A stretch of DNA of 64,000 nucleotides from an uncultured Cycloclasticus sp. (GCA_913060865.1 CAJXTU010000004.1:92514-156513); one strand, 5' to 3'; shown: positions 1 to 11,698, counted from the first letter of the stretch. Made by a program: numbers and translations. Notes: generated from the sequence alone by a model not told the origin.

Positions 1-1
1 C

Positions 2-301
2 CAACACGGACAATGGGCTAGAACAGATCAATTTCTGGAATATTTTCAATCAACAAATATCCAATGGCAGCCACTGAACAAAAACCAATGGATGGCTTCA
101 CAAGTTTATTTACCTCATCACAGTTATTACACGGCCAGTAGTATTGTTCAATACTTTTTAGATCGGCCGCAACAACTGCCTTTATGTGTAGCTGGGTTCT
201 TACCCGAGAAATCGACAAAACAGGAGATCAGTCGTGTTTTTTTAGTTGCAAAAGATTGGGCGAAAAATATAGATTTCACCGATAATACAGCGACCACTTA
301 A
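2..301 (+). CDS. C-terminal part of an unidentified protein (truncated by window start)
   Basis: Open frame from base 2 to the stop at 299-301 (QHGQWARTDQFLEYFQ...NTATT); family not recognised. Confidence 0.5.
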   Translation, partial: QHGQWARTDQFLEYFQSTNIQWQPLNKNQWMASQVYLPHHSYYTASSIVQYFLDRPQQLPLCVAGFLPEKSTKQEISRVFLVAKDWAKNIDFTDNTATT

Positions 302-323
302 ACCCTATAAACAGAGATATCCT

Positions 324-1514
324 TTGAGCAATAATATAGATCAACCTATAGAAACCTTCATCATTAACCATTGCCAAGTCACCTTGTTAGGCACCGCCCA
401 CGTATCTAAAGCAAGCGCCGAAGCGGTCGAAACACTCATTTCGGCAAATGATTATGACGCCATTGCGGTCGAACTTTGCCCTAGCCGGTACAACGCCTTA
501 ATCGATCCTGACAGTCTCGCTAAGATGGATTTATTTAATGTTATCAAAAGCGGTAAAGCAGCTATGGTGACAGCCAGCTTGGCGTTAGGCGCGTTCCAGC
601 AAAAAATGGCTGATGAGCTAGGGATTGAGCCCGGCGCAGAAATGAAAATAGCCGCCGACCTAGCGCAGCAATCTCATAAACCTGTCTTACTGATAGATCG
701 AGAAGTGGGGACCACATTAAAACGTGTCTACCGAAACGTGCCTTGGTGGAAACGTATGGAGTTGGTTTCGGGCCTCCTAGCCAGTGTCATGTTTTCAGAA
801 AAGGTCAGTGAAGAAGATATTGAGAAACTCAAAGAGGGCGATGTTTTAGATGCCACCTTTTCTCAATTTGCAGAATCATCCCATGAGATTTATGAGCCGC
901 TTGTTAACGAACGTGATCAATATATGGCTCACCGTATAGTTAACGATGCTAAATCAGGGCAATACAAAACCATGCTCGCGGTCATTGGCGCTGGTCATTT
1001 AAAAGGCATCAAATCTTACATTGACTCTCAACTTAAAAACGCCAAAAGCCTTGAGGAACTCGACACTCTCCCCCCATCTAGCCGATGGCCAAAAATCATA
1101 CCTTGGGTTATTGTTACGCTAGTTTTTGTCGGCTTTGGCATTGGTTTTAACCGCGCACCTGAACTCGGCTGGCAACTGGTCATCGAGTGGGTTCTCATCA
1201 ATGGAGGTCTATCTGCGTTGGGTGCTTTATTAGCAACAGCTCACCCACTAACTATTATCACAGCATTTTTAGCCGCGCCCCTAACATCACTTAACCCAAC
1301 AGTTGGCGCAGGTATGGTCACCGCTGCTACAGAGGCATGGGCAAGGAAACCTCGTGTCGGCGATTTCTCAACACTAAAAAGAGACACTGTAAATATAACG
1401 GGTTGGTGGAAAAATCGGGTTTCTCGTACCTTATTAGTTTTTTTGTTTAGTACGATCGGCTCAGCTGCAGGCACCTATATCGCAGGCTTTAGAATTTTTG
1501 AGCAGCTAACTTAA
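324..1514 (+). CDS. TraB/GumN family protein (TraB-determinant type, C-terminal TM region)
   Basis: TTG start; N-term VTLLGTAHVSKASAEAV...VAVELCPSRYNAL, internal GAGHLKGI, C-terminal hydrophobic segments. Confidence 0.8.
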   Translation: MSNNIDQPIETFIINHCQVTLLGTAHVSKASAEAVETLISANDYDAIAVELCPSRYNALIDPDSLAKMDLFNVIKSGKAAMVTASLALGAFQQKMADELGIEPGAEMKIAADLAQQSHKPVLLIDREVGTTLKRVYRNVPWWKRMELVSGLLASVMFSEKVSEEDIEKLKEGDVLDATFSQFAESSHEIYEPLVNERDQYMAHRIVNDAKSGQYKTMLAVIGAGHLKGIKSYIDSQLKNAKSLEELDTLPPSSRWPKIIPWVIVTLVFVGFGIGFNRAPELGWQLVIEWVLINGGLSALGALLATAHPLTIITAFLAAPLTSLNPTVGAGMVTAATEAWARKPRVGDFSTLKRDTVNITGWWKNRVSRTLLVFLFSTIGSAAGTYIAGFRIFEQLT

Positions 1515-3926
1515 ATTTAATAAATTCGGCTTAATAAGTTCATGGACATTTTTACGTACCTGCTGGCTCATCACTAAGCCAGCATCATCAATAATCGAGT
1601 TAAGAACCTTACCGTACGTTAACTTTCCTTTGTCGTTTGCCCAAATAATTTCTTCGTTATAGAGCATTTCAATGAAGCCTTTAAACAAGACTTTATCAAA
1701 AAACTCTGGTGAATTGAGGCCATTAAGCCTCGACAGCTTTTCAGCCATTTCACCACAAACCTTTTCCAACTCAAAACGCGTAAAAGTTCCTTCTTCGTTT
1801 TGCTTAAGCAGTAGCACCGTTAAATAGAAACGCTCTAAACTCAACAAAACACCACGGGATAGATAGGTCATAGTTTGCTGATGAGCTTTATCCACCGATA
1901 AGCTATTAGATAACTGTTTAATCAACCCCTGATCAATCAAGCTAGCAATCACTTTGTTAGCCGTATAAGTGATTTGCCTATTACTCCAATGCATTGACAG
2001 TTCATCTTTTATAAATGGATATACTAACCTGAACCAGTGCACAACTTGCTTAGGTTTCAATGATTGATGACTCAAAAAGCAACACGCGATAAAGGATGGC
2101 AAAACGAATAAGTGAACAATGTTGTTTCTGAAGTACGTCATCAACACCGCGTCACTACCTTCCACATACAAGGTATCACCACGGTCTGCCAATTTTCTTT
2201 TTACCGTACCAAATTCTTCACCGTAGGCGATAATCTCTTCGGCAGTTAACTGAATGCGTGTTACATCATTAGAGTAGGGGGCAGCCTCTAACAAGGTTAA
2301 ATAGATCTCTAATTGCTGCATTAAACTCGCTTCGCTCATCGACTGGTCAGGCGAATTTAACAGCGCCATTGCCAACAAGCCCATCGCATTAACGTGTGTC
2401 GCTTCATTAATGCCAGACATGATTTTACTGCCTAATTTACTCACTATCGTGCTAACAAGCTCCTTATTATCCGCACAGTTTTCACGTCGCCATTGGGGGT
2501 ATTCCGATTCAATCAATTGATCCAAGTAAATAGGTGAGCCGAAATTAACGTGCACTTGTCCAAAACGGTTTTTCAACGCTTTAAACGAACGCAAAACTCC
2601 CATGACTGATTCGGACTTCTTCGGCTTACCGCTCAATTCGTTAACATATGTCTCACCTTCAACCAGTTTTTCGTAGGCGAAATTAACAGGCAGAAAAACA
2701 ACTGACCGTTTATGGTCTCTAAGGTAGCTTCGTACACTCATTGCTAACAAACCCGGCTTCGCCTTTAGCTTGCGCCCTGTACGGCTACGGCCGCCTTCAA
2801 CGAAGTATTCAACAGCTGTACCGCTGCTGGCCAAATAGCCCATATACGCCTCAAATACTGCGCCATAAAGGATATTCCCTTTAAATGTTCGACGGAGGAA
2901 AAAAGCACCACAGCGCCTAAGCCATGGACCGACAATAGGGATATTTAAATTAATACCGGCAGCCACATGCGGCGGCGCCAACCCACGTGTAAATAATGCG
3001 TAAGATAAAACCAAGTAATCCATATGACTTTGATGACTCGGCACATACACAATTTGATGTTTTCGAGATAGCCGTTCGACGCGCTTGAAATGATGAAGAA
3101 CGATACCATCGTATAGTTTATTCCACAGCCAACCTAATATCTTTTCAAGCACAATTGCTGCCCGAATATTAATAACCGCTGCAATTTCAACGGCATATGC
3201 TTTGGCTTGTTTTTCTGACTCTGCCGTTGATAATTTGTTACGTTTAACCTCTCGCTGTATAGCGCGCTGAACAATATCCGTTTTTATTAAATCTTCAGCC
3301 AACCTCTTAGGCGACAACTGGTTGGGCCCAATCATTACTAGACGCGTTCTCGCAAAATGCACACGCAACACACGTGTTAACTTTCTAGTCAGGTACTGGG
3401 CAGTTTGCCCTTCAGTAGCAAACTGCTTAAGTGAAACAGGGTCACCAAACCGTACAATGGTAGAACGGCCATTAAAGATGATGGATAAGGCACGAGAAAA
3501 AAGGTTTGATTTAACGCCCTCATCGGCAAAAAAGCGACTCCAGAAACCCTCGGATTTTTTTGGCCCACGTCCCCAAAAAACGGATACGGGAACAATTAAA
3601 ATATCCTCATTCGACGCCCCTGTTTTTGCTATAAGGCGCGCCAAGCGATCCGGAGCAGGGTCTGATTTGTGTGTTTTCAAGCTCTCTAATGAAAACAAAG
3701 CCTGCTGTTCACTAATGGACTCGGCCTGAATACCATTAGAGGGTAATGGTAACGCTAAATCCCTACACACTTGCTCCAGCACGATCTGTTTTGAAGCAGC
3801 GTCACTAAAGGTCACATAACAAACTTTTTTATGCTTAAAAGCACCTAACTGTGCATCATCATTGGGTAAGACCTTCGCCTTAACCCAAAAAGACAACAAC
3901 CAACGTAATAAAAAAGAACCTAACAT
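1506..3926 (-). CDS. plsB: Glycerol-3-phosphate 1-O-acyltransferase
   Basis: 806 aa; HX4D motif HQSHMD, VEGGRSRTGR, full-length PlsB pattern. Confidence 0.95.
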   Translation of the reverse strand: MLGSFLLRWLLSFWVKAKVLPNDDAQLGAFKHKKVCYVTFSDAASKQIVLEQVCRDLALPLPSNGIQAESISEQQALFSLESLKTHKSDPAPDRLARLIAKTGASNEDILIVPVSVFWGRGPKKSEGFWSRFFADEGVKSNLFSRALSIIFNGRSTIVRFGDPVSLKQFATEGQTAQYLTRKLTRVLRVHFARTRLVMIGPNQLSPKRLAEDLIKTDIVQRAIQREVKRNKLSTAESEKQAKAYAVEIAAVINIRAAIVLEKILGWLWNKLYDGIVLHHFKRVERLSRKHQIVYVPSHQSHMDYLVLSYALFTRGLAPPHVAAGINLNIPIVGPWLRRCGAFFLRRTFKGNILYGAVFEAYMGYLASSGTAVEYFVEGGRSRTGRKLKAKPGLLAMSVRSYLRDHKRSVVFLPVNFAYEKLVEGETYVNELSGKPKKSESVMGVLRSFKALKNRFGQVHVNFGSPIYLDQLIESEYPQWRRENCADNKELVSTIVSKLGSKIMSGINEATHVNAMGLLAMALLNSPDQSMSEASLMQQLEIYLTLLEAAPYSNDVTRIQLTAEEIIAYGEEFGTVKRKLADRGDTLYVEGSDAVLMTYFRNNIVHLFVLPSFIACCFLSHQSLKPKQVVHWFRLVYPFIKDELSMHWSNRQITYTANKVIASLIDQGLIKQLSNSLSVDKAHQQTMTYLSRGVLLSLERFYLTVLLLKQNEEGTFTRFELEKVCGEMAEKLSRLNGLNSPEFFDKVLFKGFIEMLYNEEIIWANDKGKLTYGKVLNSIIDDAGLVMSQQVRKNVHELIKPNLLNLS

Positions 3927-3928
3927 CT

Positions 3929-4786
3929 CTATTTACTGGCCGACAGCGCTGGAAATACAACCGGATGAGATTCTCTCACTTCATCAACCTCTGTTGACTG
4001 AGTTAAAGTCTCGAAATCAAACAACTGCCGATCTAATAGTTGCGATGGTTTAATATTTTTCAGGCCATTAAAGATGGTCTCCACACGTCCCGGAAACTCT
4101 CGGTCCCATTGGTTCAACATATTCTTCATTTGTACACGTTGCAGGTTGTCTTGGCTACCGCACAAATTACACGGAATAATGGGATAGTTTTTTAGTTGAG
4201 CAAATTCTGCAATATCTTTTTCTCTCGAATACGACAGTGGCCGAATCACAATATGCTTGCCATTGTCACTTTTAAGTTTTGCTGGCATAGCCTTTAGCTG
4301 ACCACCATAAAACATATTAAGAAAAAACGTTTCAATAATGTCATCACGATGATGCCCTAAGGCAATTTTATTAAAACCATTGTCTTCAGCATACGCATAC
4401 AAAGCACCTCTGCGCATTCTTGAGCACAAACCACAGGTTGTTTTTCCTTCAGGTACCACACGTGTTACAACACTATAGGTATCTTGCTCAATCACATGGT
4501 ATGGCACACCTATTGATTGCAAGTATTCAGGCAAGATATGTTCTGGGAACCCCGGTTGTTTTTGATCTAAGTTCACAGCTAATAACTCAAAATTAACAGG
4601 CGCACTCTTACGCAAGTTCAGCAAAATATCCAACATCGTGTAGGAATCTTTGCCACCCGATAAACACACCATAATCCGGTCGCCCTCTTCAACCATATTA
4701 TAGTCAGCTATCGCCTGCCCCATTTCACGCCGTAAACGCTTTTGCAGCTTGTTATAACGTGTTTTAGTTTTGTCTAATGTACTCAT
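3929..4786 (-). CDS. ttcA: tRNA 2-thiocytidine(32) synthetase
   Basis: [12 protein letters not shown]-loop, [10 protein letters not shown] cysteine motif. Confidence 0.95.
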   Translation of the reverse strand: MSTLDKTKTRYNKLQKRLRREMGQAIADYNMVEEGDRIMVCLSGGKDSYTMLDILLNLRKSAPVNFELLAVNLDQKQPGFPEHILPEYLQSIGVPYHVIEQDTYSVVTRVVPEGKTTCGLCSRMRRGALYAYAEDNGFNKIALGHHRDDIIETFFLNMFYGGQLKAMPAKLKSDNGKHIVIRPLSYSREKDIAEFAQLKNYPIIPCNLCGSQDNLQRVQMKNMLNQWDREFPGRVETIFNGLKNIKPSQLLDRQLFDFETLTQSTEVDEVRESHPVVFPALSASK

Positions 4787-4884
4787 TCGCGCATTTTAAC
4801 AGAGAACACCCTCGCACTTTAAGTAGATGCAAGCCTGCTTGCAAAATGCTATAACAATAAAAAAACTAATAACAGGTCTGCTCT

Positions 4885-5931
4885 ATGTCTACTATTACTC
4901 TTCAAGATCGTGCCGTTGGCGCCATTATGGGTGCGTATATCGGCGATGCCTTAGGCTTGGGTCCACATTGGTATTACAACCTTGATGAACAGCAGCAACA
5001 ATACGGTGAATGGATAGACGACTATACCGACCCCCAACCAGACCGCTATCACGGTGGTATGAAAGCAGGCCAGCAATCACAATCAGGCTTAATCTTAAAT
5101 ATGCTGATTGACTCTATACTCGCTAACGGAGACTACAACGAAGAAAGCTTTTGCCAACGCTTAGATAACGATCTGTTCCCACTGCTTGACGGTACTGCCA
5201 ATGTTGGTCCAGGCGGCTTCACTAGCCAATCAATCCGAGAAGCTTGGGTTTTACGGACACAACACAACAAGCCTTGGGGTGAAGTGGCAGGTTTTACCGA
5301 TAATACTGAAGCGGCTGAACGAATTTTGGCCTTAGCGGTACGCTATGCGACAAACCCGAAAGAATTAGCAAGCAGCGTATCAAGCAACACCCTTCTCACC
5401 CAATGTGACGAAACCATCAACGCGATGACCGTTGCTTATGCCGCCGTTCTCGGTATGTTGGTGCAAGGACACCCTTTAGACGAAGAATTATCTGGCAAGC
5501 TAATGCAACTTGTTGGCGACCACCAACTTCCGTTTCACGCCATGACCATACCAGGCAGCAAGCCATCGGGTGCTGGCACGTTTGCATCACCTGATGCATT
5601 ACTCACTCCATCGAGCATTGCCCGTGCAGCACACGAAGATTTAATTCAACCTGCTTGGAAAGTGTCCATTGTATATGGCATGCCTTGTGCCGTTTATCAC
5701 CAATTTCCTGCTTGTTATTACTTAGCCGCGCGTTATTCAGATGATTTTGAAAATGCTGTGTTACACGCCATAAATGGTGGTGGACAAAACATGGCTCGTG
5801 CGATGTTAACCGGTGCTCTTGTCGGCGCACAGGTCGGCATTAAAAACATTCCCCAACGATTTATTGATGGTTTAGAAAACTCAACCGAGCTGCTGGAACA
5901 AGCAGAAAAACTGGCTGCCTTGATAAACTAA
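4885..5931 (+). CDS. ADP-ribosylglycohydrolase-fold protein (divergent metal-binding motifs)
   Basis: [21 protein letters not shown]-terminus and C-terminal GALVGAQVG; see finding on missing TDDT/GGDTDT motifs. Confidence 0.75.
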   Translation: MSTITLQDRAVGAIMGAYIGDALGLGPHWYYNLDEQQQQYGEWIDDYTDPQPDRYHGGMKAGQQSQSGLILNMLIDSILANGDYNEESFCQRLDNDLFPLLDGTANVGPGGFTSQSIREAWVLRTQHNKPWGEVAGFTDNTEAAERILALAVRYATNPKELASSVSSNTLLTQCDETINAMTVAYAAVLGMLVQGHPLDEELSGKLMQLVGDHQLPFHAMTIPGSKPSGAGTFASPDALLTPSSIARAAHEDLIQPAWKVSIVYGMPCAVYHQFPACYYLAARYSDDFENAVLHAINGGGQNMARAMLTGALVGAQVGIKNIPQRFIDGLENSTELLEQAEKLAALIN

Positions 5932-5935
5932 TTCC

Positions 5936-6631
5936 ATGGCACTCTCTAATGCACAAAGCTGGAAGCCTTACTTAGATGATGAGTTAAACCAACCTTATAT
6001 GCTCGCCCTGAAAGAATTTTTACGCTTAGAAAAAAACAACGACAAGATCATCTACCCTCATTCCTCTCACTGGTTCCACGCATTAGAAATAACACCGTTA
6101 CAGGCGGTAAAAGTTGTCATCTTGGGGCAAGACCCCTATCACCAACCACACCAAGCGCACGGCTTATGCTTCTCGGTACAACCTGATGTAAAAATACCCC
6201 CTTCACTTTTAAATATTTATAAAGAACTACAAGCCGATTTAGGTATTCCCTACGCGCTACACGGCTGTTTAGAAAGCTGGGCAAAACAAGGTGTATTATT
6301 ACTGAACAGTGTATTGACCGTTGAATATAACAAACCAAACGCACACCAAGGGAAAGGCTGGGAAACATTTACCGACAAAATTATTCGTACCGTTGCCGAG
6401 CAAAACGAACACGTCGTGTTTTTACTTTGGGGTAATTACGCACAAAAAAAAGGCGCGTTTATAGATGAGCAGCGTCACCTCGTTTTAAAAGCCCCTCACC
6501 CTTCACCCTTATCGGCCCACCGTGGTTTTTTAGGCTGCAAACACTTCAGTGCTACTAACCACTACCTTCAACAGCACGGTAAAAAACCTATTCATTGGGA
6601 GTTACCAAAAATAGCAGGGCCTGTTAGTTAA
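5936..6631 (+). CDS. ung: Uracil-DNA glycosylase
   Basis: [38 protein letters not shown] motifs. Confidence 0.97.
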   Translation: MALSNAQSWKPYLDDELNQPYMLALKEFLRLEKNNDKIIYPHSSHWFHALEITPLQAVKVVILGQDPYHQPHQAHGLCFSVQPDVKIPPSLLNIYKELQADLGIPYALHGCLESWAKQGVLLLNSVLTVEYNKPNAHQGKGWETFTDKIIRTVAEQNEHVVFLLWGNYAQKKGAFIDEQRHLVLKAPHPSPLSAHRGFLGCKHFSATNHYLQQHGKKPIHWELPKIAGPVS

Positions 6632-6747
6632 CGTCCCAACACGGAAACAAGCAAGAAAATTATTGTCTGCTATTATTTAAATGTACGAACTCATTTTAAC
6701 AAAACTAATCATCTTCAGCTTTTCAATATAAACAATAAAACATAAAC

Positions 6748-8085
6748 ATGTTAAACGATCAGCAGTTCCTTGAACCATTACTGAGCCAGTTAGTCACCCC
6801 AACCTTTGTATTAGATGCCGAAGGTAAGGTTTTAGTATGGAATAAAGCCTGTGAACGCCTAACTGGTGTTAAAGCTGACAAACTGATAGGCACTAACAAT
6901 CACTGGCAAGCCTTTTATGACGATAAAAGAAATTGCTTAGCTGACTTGCTCGTAAAAGGCAAAACAGATGAACTCCAAGAACTTTACTGTTATCACTCAG
7001 ACAACAACCAATTTGGCTTCCACGCTGAAAACTGGTGTCAAATACCCAACGTACCTGGCCACTTTTATTTAGCTATTGATGCTGGTGCTATCCATAATGA
7101 GAAAGGTGAACTAATAGCCGTTGTTGAAACTATTAGAGACATCACCGAGCAAAAACTTGCCCAAGAGAACCTAAATCGTCTAATGCAGGACCACGTAACC
7201 CCTACTTTTGCTTTAGATGCTAAGGGAGAAATAATTATTTGGAATAAAGCCTGTGAACAACTAACCAATTATAAAGCCGAAACCTTGATCGGTACAAAGG
7301 ACCACTGGAAGGCTTTTTATGATGTACAAAGAGATTGCTTAGCCGACATACTGTTAAAAAATGATACTGACAAAATCGAAAAGCTATATTCACTTCAAGC
7401 CGACAACAATGCGAACGAACATGGGCTAAGAGTTGAGAATTGGTGCCAGATCCCTAATGTTCCGGGGCATTTTTACTTAGCGATTGATGCAGCCCCAATT
7501 TTCAACGACGCTGGCGATTTAATCGCTGTTGTTGAATCACTTCGGAATATGACTGAAGCAAAGTTAGCACAGGAGGAACTCGAACGTCTTTCGCAATATG
7601 ATGGCCTCACTGGGCTTGCCAATAGAAGGTCATTTGACCTAAGGCTTAAAGGTGACTGGAGCTTGGCAGAACGAAACCACACACCTTTATCATTATTGTT
7701 TATAGACATTGATCACTTCAAACAATTTAACGATATATACGGTCACCAACTGGGAGATGATTGCTTGAAAGCTGTGGCATCCACTATTTCTGGCCAATGC
7801 CTTCGCCCTTCTGATCTATCCGCGCGTTATGGTGGTGAAGAATTCACCATCATATTACCCGCCACTGACAAAGCAGGTGCTCAAGTCACCGCCGAGCGTG
7901 TCCGCAAAGCTGTTTTTGACTTACATTGGGAACATTCTGGCAACAGTGCAGCTGATTGTGTCACCATTAGTATCGGTATAGGCACTTGCATTCCCACCAA
8001 AGATCAACTCGTTGACACCATTATTAAGATGGCAGACGAGTCGTTATACAAAGCAAAAGAACAAGGTCGGAACCGAATCATTTAA
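6748..8085 (+). CDS. Diguanylate cyclase with two tandem PAS domains (PAS-PAS-GGDEF)
   Basis: GGEEF catalytic motif, YDGLTGLANRRSFD, two PAS repeats. Confidence 0.92.
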   Translation: MLNDQQFLEPLLSQLVTPTFVLDAEGKVLVWNKACERLTGVKADKLIGTNNHWQAFYDDKRNCLADLLVKGKTDELQELYCYHSDNNQFGFHAENWCQIPNVPGHFYLAIDAGAIHNEKGELIAVVETIRDITEQKLAQENLNRLMQDHVTPTFALDAKGEIIIWNKACEQLTNYKAETLIGTKDHWKAFYDVQRDCLADILLKNDTDKIEKLYSLQADNNANEHGLRVENWCQIPNVPGHFYLAIDAAPIFNDAGDLIAVVESLRNMTEAKLAQEELERLSQYDGLTGLANRRSFDLRLKGDWSLAERNHTPLSLLFIDIDHFKQFNDIYGHQLGDDCLKAVASTISGQCLRPSDLSARYGGEEFTIILPATDKAGAQVTAERVRKAVFDLHWEHSGNSAADCVTISIGIGTCIPTKDQLVDTIIKMADESLYKAKEQGRNRII

Positions 8086-8110
8086 CCTGTTTATTGCTTT
8101 TTTGGCCTAC

Positions 8111-8743
8111 TTATTCGGAAAACTTAACACCCGTGCCACCAAGCCCACAATAACCATTGGGGTTTTTAGCCAAGTATTGCTGATGATAATCCTCAGCATA
8201 ATAAAACAATGGACTAGGCAAAATTTCCGTCGTTATTGAACCAAACCCTGCGCTACTCAACTGGCTTTGAAAACTTTCACGCGTTTGCTTCGCCAAATTA
8301 GATTCATCTTCTGTTGTGTAATAAATGCCTGAGCGATACTGTGTACCCACATCATTCCCCTGCTGCATACCTTGCGTTGGATTATGAGACTCCCAAAAGG
8401 TTTTAAGCAAGTCGCTATAAGTAATTATCGCTGGGTCATAGATGACCAACACCACCTCATTGTGCCCGGTTTGCCCCGAGCAGACCTCTTCGTATGTTGG
8501 GTTGGGCGTAAACCCGGCAGCGTAACCAACGGCTGTTGAGTACACACCTTCTAATTGCCAGAACTTCCGCTCTGCACCCCAAAAACAACCTAAACCAAAG
8601 AGCGCTTTTTTATGCCCTGGTTGAAAGGGTTCAACTAAAGAGTGCCCTCGATATACATAATGAGAACTTGAAACCTGCATCGAATCAGAACGCCCAGGCA
8701 GTGCTTGCTCCTTAGACGGTAAAACAGTTTTATCAGAAAACAT
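8111..8743 (-). CDS. msrA: Peptide methionine sulfoxide reductase A
   Basis: [30 protein letters not shown]. Confidence 0.96.
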   Translation of the reverse strand: MFSDKTVLPSKEQALPGRSDSMQVSSSHYVYRGHSLVEPFQPGHKKALFGLGCFWGAERKFWQLEGVYSTAVGYAAGFTPNPTYEEVCSGQTGHNEVVLVIYDPAIITYSDLLKTFWESHNPTQGMQQGNDVGTQYRSGIYYTTEDESNLAKQTRESFQSQLSSAGFGSITTEILPSPLFYYAEDYHQQYLAKNPNGYCGLGGTGVKFSE

Positions 8744-8956
8744 ACTTATTTGACCTTGTTTTTATAGTGACTAATACTAGTCTTATCCGTAGAGATAAAA
8801 CATTCTCATTTTAATGCTCAGATAATAACGAACTTGGCAAAAATAATATCGCCCAGCATGTGACAATACAAGCTTAATAGTGAGTTCTCTAATGAAAATT
8901 TTAATTCAGTGAATGTGCCTTTTTAGTAAAACTTTTGAAACGACTACCGCAAGTTT

Positions 8957-9859
8957 ATGACTAATAAACCGTTAAACCTTAATGCCATTACCAAATCACT
9001 TAGGGTTCCCTTTTTAATTCTATCGCCTATATGCGTTTTTTTAGGCGCGGCGACCGTCATTCAGCAGCAAAGTATTAACCTTTATATACTCGCCCTTGCC
9101 ATGGCCGGTGCACTACTGGCTCATATCGCCGTAAACACATTAAATGAGTATGACGACTTTAAAAGTGGCTTAGACTTTCTCACTCAAAAGACTGCTTTTA
9201 GCGGAGGTAGTGGGTCTTTACCAAACAACCCAGAGCATGCTCATATCGTGTTGTCCATTGGCATTACATCGTTAGTTGCTACCGCTCTGATTGGTGTTTT
9301 TTTTATGCTTAGACACGGTATTGAACTGCTCCCGTTAGGCCTGTTAGGTATTTTCATCATTGTGGCGTATACAGGGTGGATCAATAAACATCCGATACTT
9401 TGCCTCTTAGCACCTGGCGTTGGGTTTGGGGTATTAATGGTCGTCGGCACTCAATTTGTCCTGCAAGGGCATTACGCCGCCTACTCTTTATTTGTCGCTA
9501 TCATTCCATTTTCGTTAGCTAATAACTTGTTATTACTAAACCAATACCCAGACATTGAAGCAGATAGGCGTATTGGACGGCACCACCTCCCTATCGCATA
9601 CGGTGTAAAGGTGAGCAATATTATCTATGCGTTTTTTGTCTTCATCACACTAATGACCATTGTGAGCGGCATTGTACTCAACTACTTCCCAACCTTGAGT
9701 GTTATTGCCCTCTTACCACTGATATTTTCTTTTTACGCGTTAAGCGGGGCAGTAAAGTACGGTGAACAGATTGGTCATTATCCTCAATATCTTGGCGCCA
9801 ACGTAACATCTACGATACTAACGCCTATATTATTATCGATTTCGTTGATCATTGGTTAA
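8957..9859 (+). CDS. UbiA/MenA-family prenyltransferase
   Basis: Polytopic; NEYDDFKSGLD and NQYPDIEADRRIGR Asp-rich motifs. Confidence 0.75.
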   Translation: MTNKPLNLNAITKSLRVPFLILSPICVFLGAATVIQQQSINLYILALAMAGALLAHIAVNTLNEYDDFKSGLDFLTQKTAFSGGSGSLPNNPEHAHIVLSIGITSLVATALIGVFFMLRHGIELLPLGLLGIFIIVAYTGWINKHPILCLLAPGVGFGVLMVVGTQFVLQGHYAAYSLFVAIIPFSLANNLLLLNQYPDIEADRRIGRHHLPIAYGVKVSNIIYAFFVFITLMTIVSGIVLNYFPTLSVIALLPLIFSFYALSGAVKYGEQIGHYPQYLGANVTSTILTPILLSISLIIG

Positions 9860-9983
9860 CCTCCCCGTCCATTTTGTAAGCGAATACTAACAATTCACTA
9901 ATAAGCTTTTCTTAAAAACCTGCTTTGTATATTACAATGCTCCCTTGACTATTTTTAATAACAATACGCTACGGTAATTTACT

Positions 9984-10865
9984 TTGCACACTGACAGTAA
10001 CAACGATTTACTTTTTCGTTTTCTATTTAACAACCTAGGCGTACGAGGTGAAATAGTCTCGCTAGATACGAGTTTTCAAGCTTCCTTAGCTTTGCACAAT
10101 TACCCAGACATTGTCGCTGATCAATTAGGGCAAGCACTTGCTGCTTCTTTATTATTAACCGCCACATTAAAGTTTGATGGTTCATTAATCCTCCAAGTCC
10201 AAGGCAGTGGCCCCATCAGTATGCTCGTTGCTCAAGCTAGCAACCAGCAAACTATTCGAGGTTTAGCACATTGGGATAAAGAACAAGAAATTAAAGCTGA
10301 CAATTTAGCTTCATTATTTGGCGATGGGCGACTTGTATTAACCCTTAAGCCAACTAAAGGCCAAGCTTATCAAGGAATTGTTGCGTTGGAAGGTGAGTCA
10401 CTATCTGATGCACTAGAGTCTTATTTTACACAATCTGAACAACTTAAAACCCGACTCTGGCTATCGGCCAATGCTGATAAAGCTGTTGGCTTTCTACTTC
10501 AAGAACTACCCACACATGCCGGAGAACCAGCGGATTGGGAACGTATCGAGATGTTAGCCAACACCATTACTGACCATGAATTACTCAATTTGAACGCTGA
10601 AGAGGTTATTCATCGTCTTTTCCATGAAGAGTCTGTCACTCTTTATGACCCTCAAACGGTTGCCTTCAAATGCGACTGCTCTAGGCAAAAAATTGAGTCT
10701 GGGCTGCTCACTGTAGGCTATGAAGAGCTACTATCAGTACTTGAAGAAAAAGGCTCTGTCGATACCCATTGTGACTTCTGCAATCACCATTATCAGTTTA
10801 ATGCTCAGGCCATTGAACAGTTATTTGGTATTGAAAAAACCGATGATTCTCCAGTGCGTCATTAA
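9984..10865 (+). CDS. hslO: Hsp33 redox-regulated chaperone
   Basis: TTG start; C-terminal CDCSRQKIE...CDFCNHHYQF zinc site. Confidence 0.95.
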   Translation: MHTDSNNDLLFRFLFNNLGVRGEIVSLDTSFQASLALHNYPDIVADQLGQALAASLLLTATLKFDGSLILQVQGSGPISMLVAQASNQQTIRGLAHWDKEQEIKADNLASLFGDGRLVLTLKPTKGQAYQGIVALEGESLSDALESYFTQSEQLKTRLWLSANADKAVGFLLQELPTHAGEPADWERIEMLANTITDHELLNLNAEEVIHRLFHEESVTLYDPQTVAFKCDCSRQKIESGLLTVGYEELLSVLEEKGSVDTHCDFCNHHYQFNAQAIEQLFGIEKTDDSPVRH

Positions 10866-10959
10866 TTTTTTTAACACTAAGAAATACCCCATGCTGTCTA
10901 TCAGTACAGTATTCTTCATCAGATATTTCCAATAAATTGATAGACCTCTATTGCGAGCA

Positions 10960-11397
10960 CTAAGCTAAATAAGGCTTCAACCATTGCTCAAACTGTAGCA
11001 AAGTCATCACACCTGCTTGTCTTGCTACTTCTTTTCCATTCTTCATTACCAATAAAGTTGGAATACTTCTAATTTGAAAACGAGCCGCTAACCTTTGTTC
11101 CTTTTCTGTGTCTAATTTGGCAAACCTTGCTTTTGGTTCTAACTTTTTTATCGCTTGCTCAAAGGTCGGGGCAAACGATTTACACGGGCCACACCAGGCC
11201 GCCCAGCAGTCAACTACAACGGGAATATCACTTTGTTCAAAATGACGTTGCGCATTTGCCGCCTTTAACGTGACATACTGGCCAGCAAATAACTTTTTTT
11301 TACATTTACCGCAAACACCGCCTGCGTTTAATTTATCGCTTGGCAGCTTATTAACCGCATCACAATTCGTACAAACAATTTTTATTGATTCGGCCAT
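10960..11397 (-). CDS. trxC: Thioredoxin 2 with N-terminal zinc ribbon
   Basis: CTNCDAVNKLP..CGKCKKKLF and WAAWCGPCKSFAP. Confidence 0.94.
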   Translation of the reverse strand: MAESIKIVCTNCDAVNKLPSDKLNAGGVCGKCKKKLFAGQYVTLKAANAQRHFEQSDIPVVVDCWAAWCGPCKSFAPTFEQAIKKLEPKARFAKLDTEKEQRLAARFQIRSIPTLLVMKNGKEVARQAGVMTLLQFEQWLKPYLA

Positions 11398-11455
11398 ATT
11401 TTATATTCCTGAAAAGTCATTAGATAAAACAAATATGGGGGCAAAGCCTGACAAT

Positions 11456-11698
11456 TCAAGATGTTACCAATTGCAGCTTTTGTTCTCTAGTAAGTTTTTT
11501 TATCTGTGCTTCTCGACGACTTGCATCGCTCCTGTTCTTTGCATTTTCAGTATAAACAAACTTAATAGGGCGCCGGCCTTGAAAGTATTTTGCCCCCACC
11601 CCACTCGCATGTTGCTTGAAGCGTCGCTCTAAATCCGTAGTAATGCCTGTATACAGGCTACTATCACTCGTCTCGATGATATAAACAAACCAGCTCAT
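11456..11698 (-). CDS. GIY-YIG nuclease family protein (UPF0213/YhbQ-like)
   Basis: WFVYIIETSDSSLYTGITTDLERRFKQH. Confidence 0.9.
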   Translation of the reverse strand: MSWFVYIIETSDSSLYTGITTDLERRFKQHASGVGAKYFQGRRPIKFVYTENAKNRSDASRREAQIKKLTREQKLQLVTS

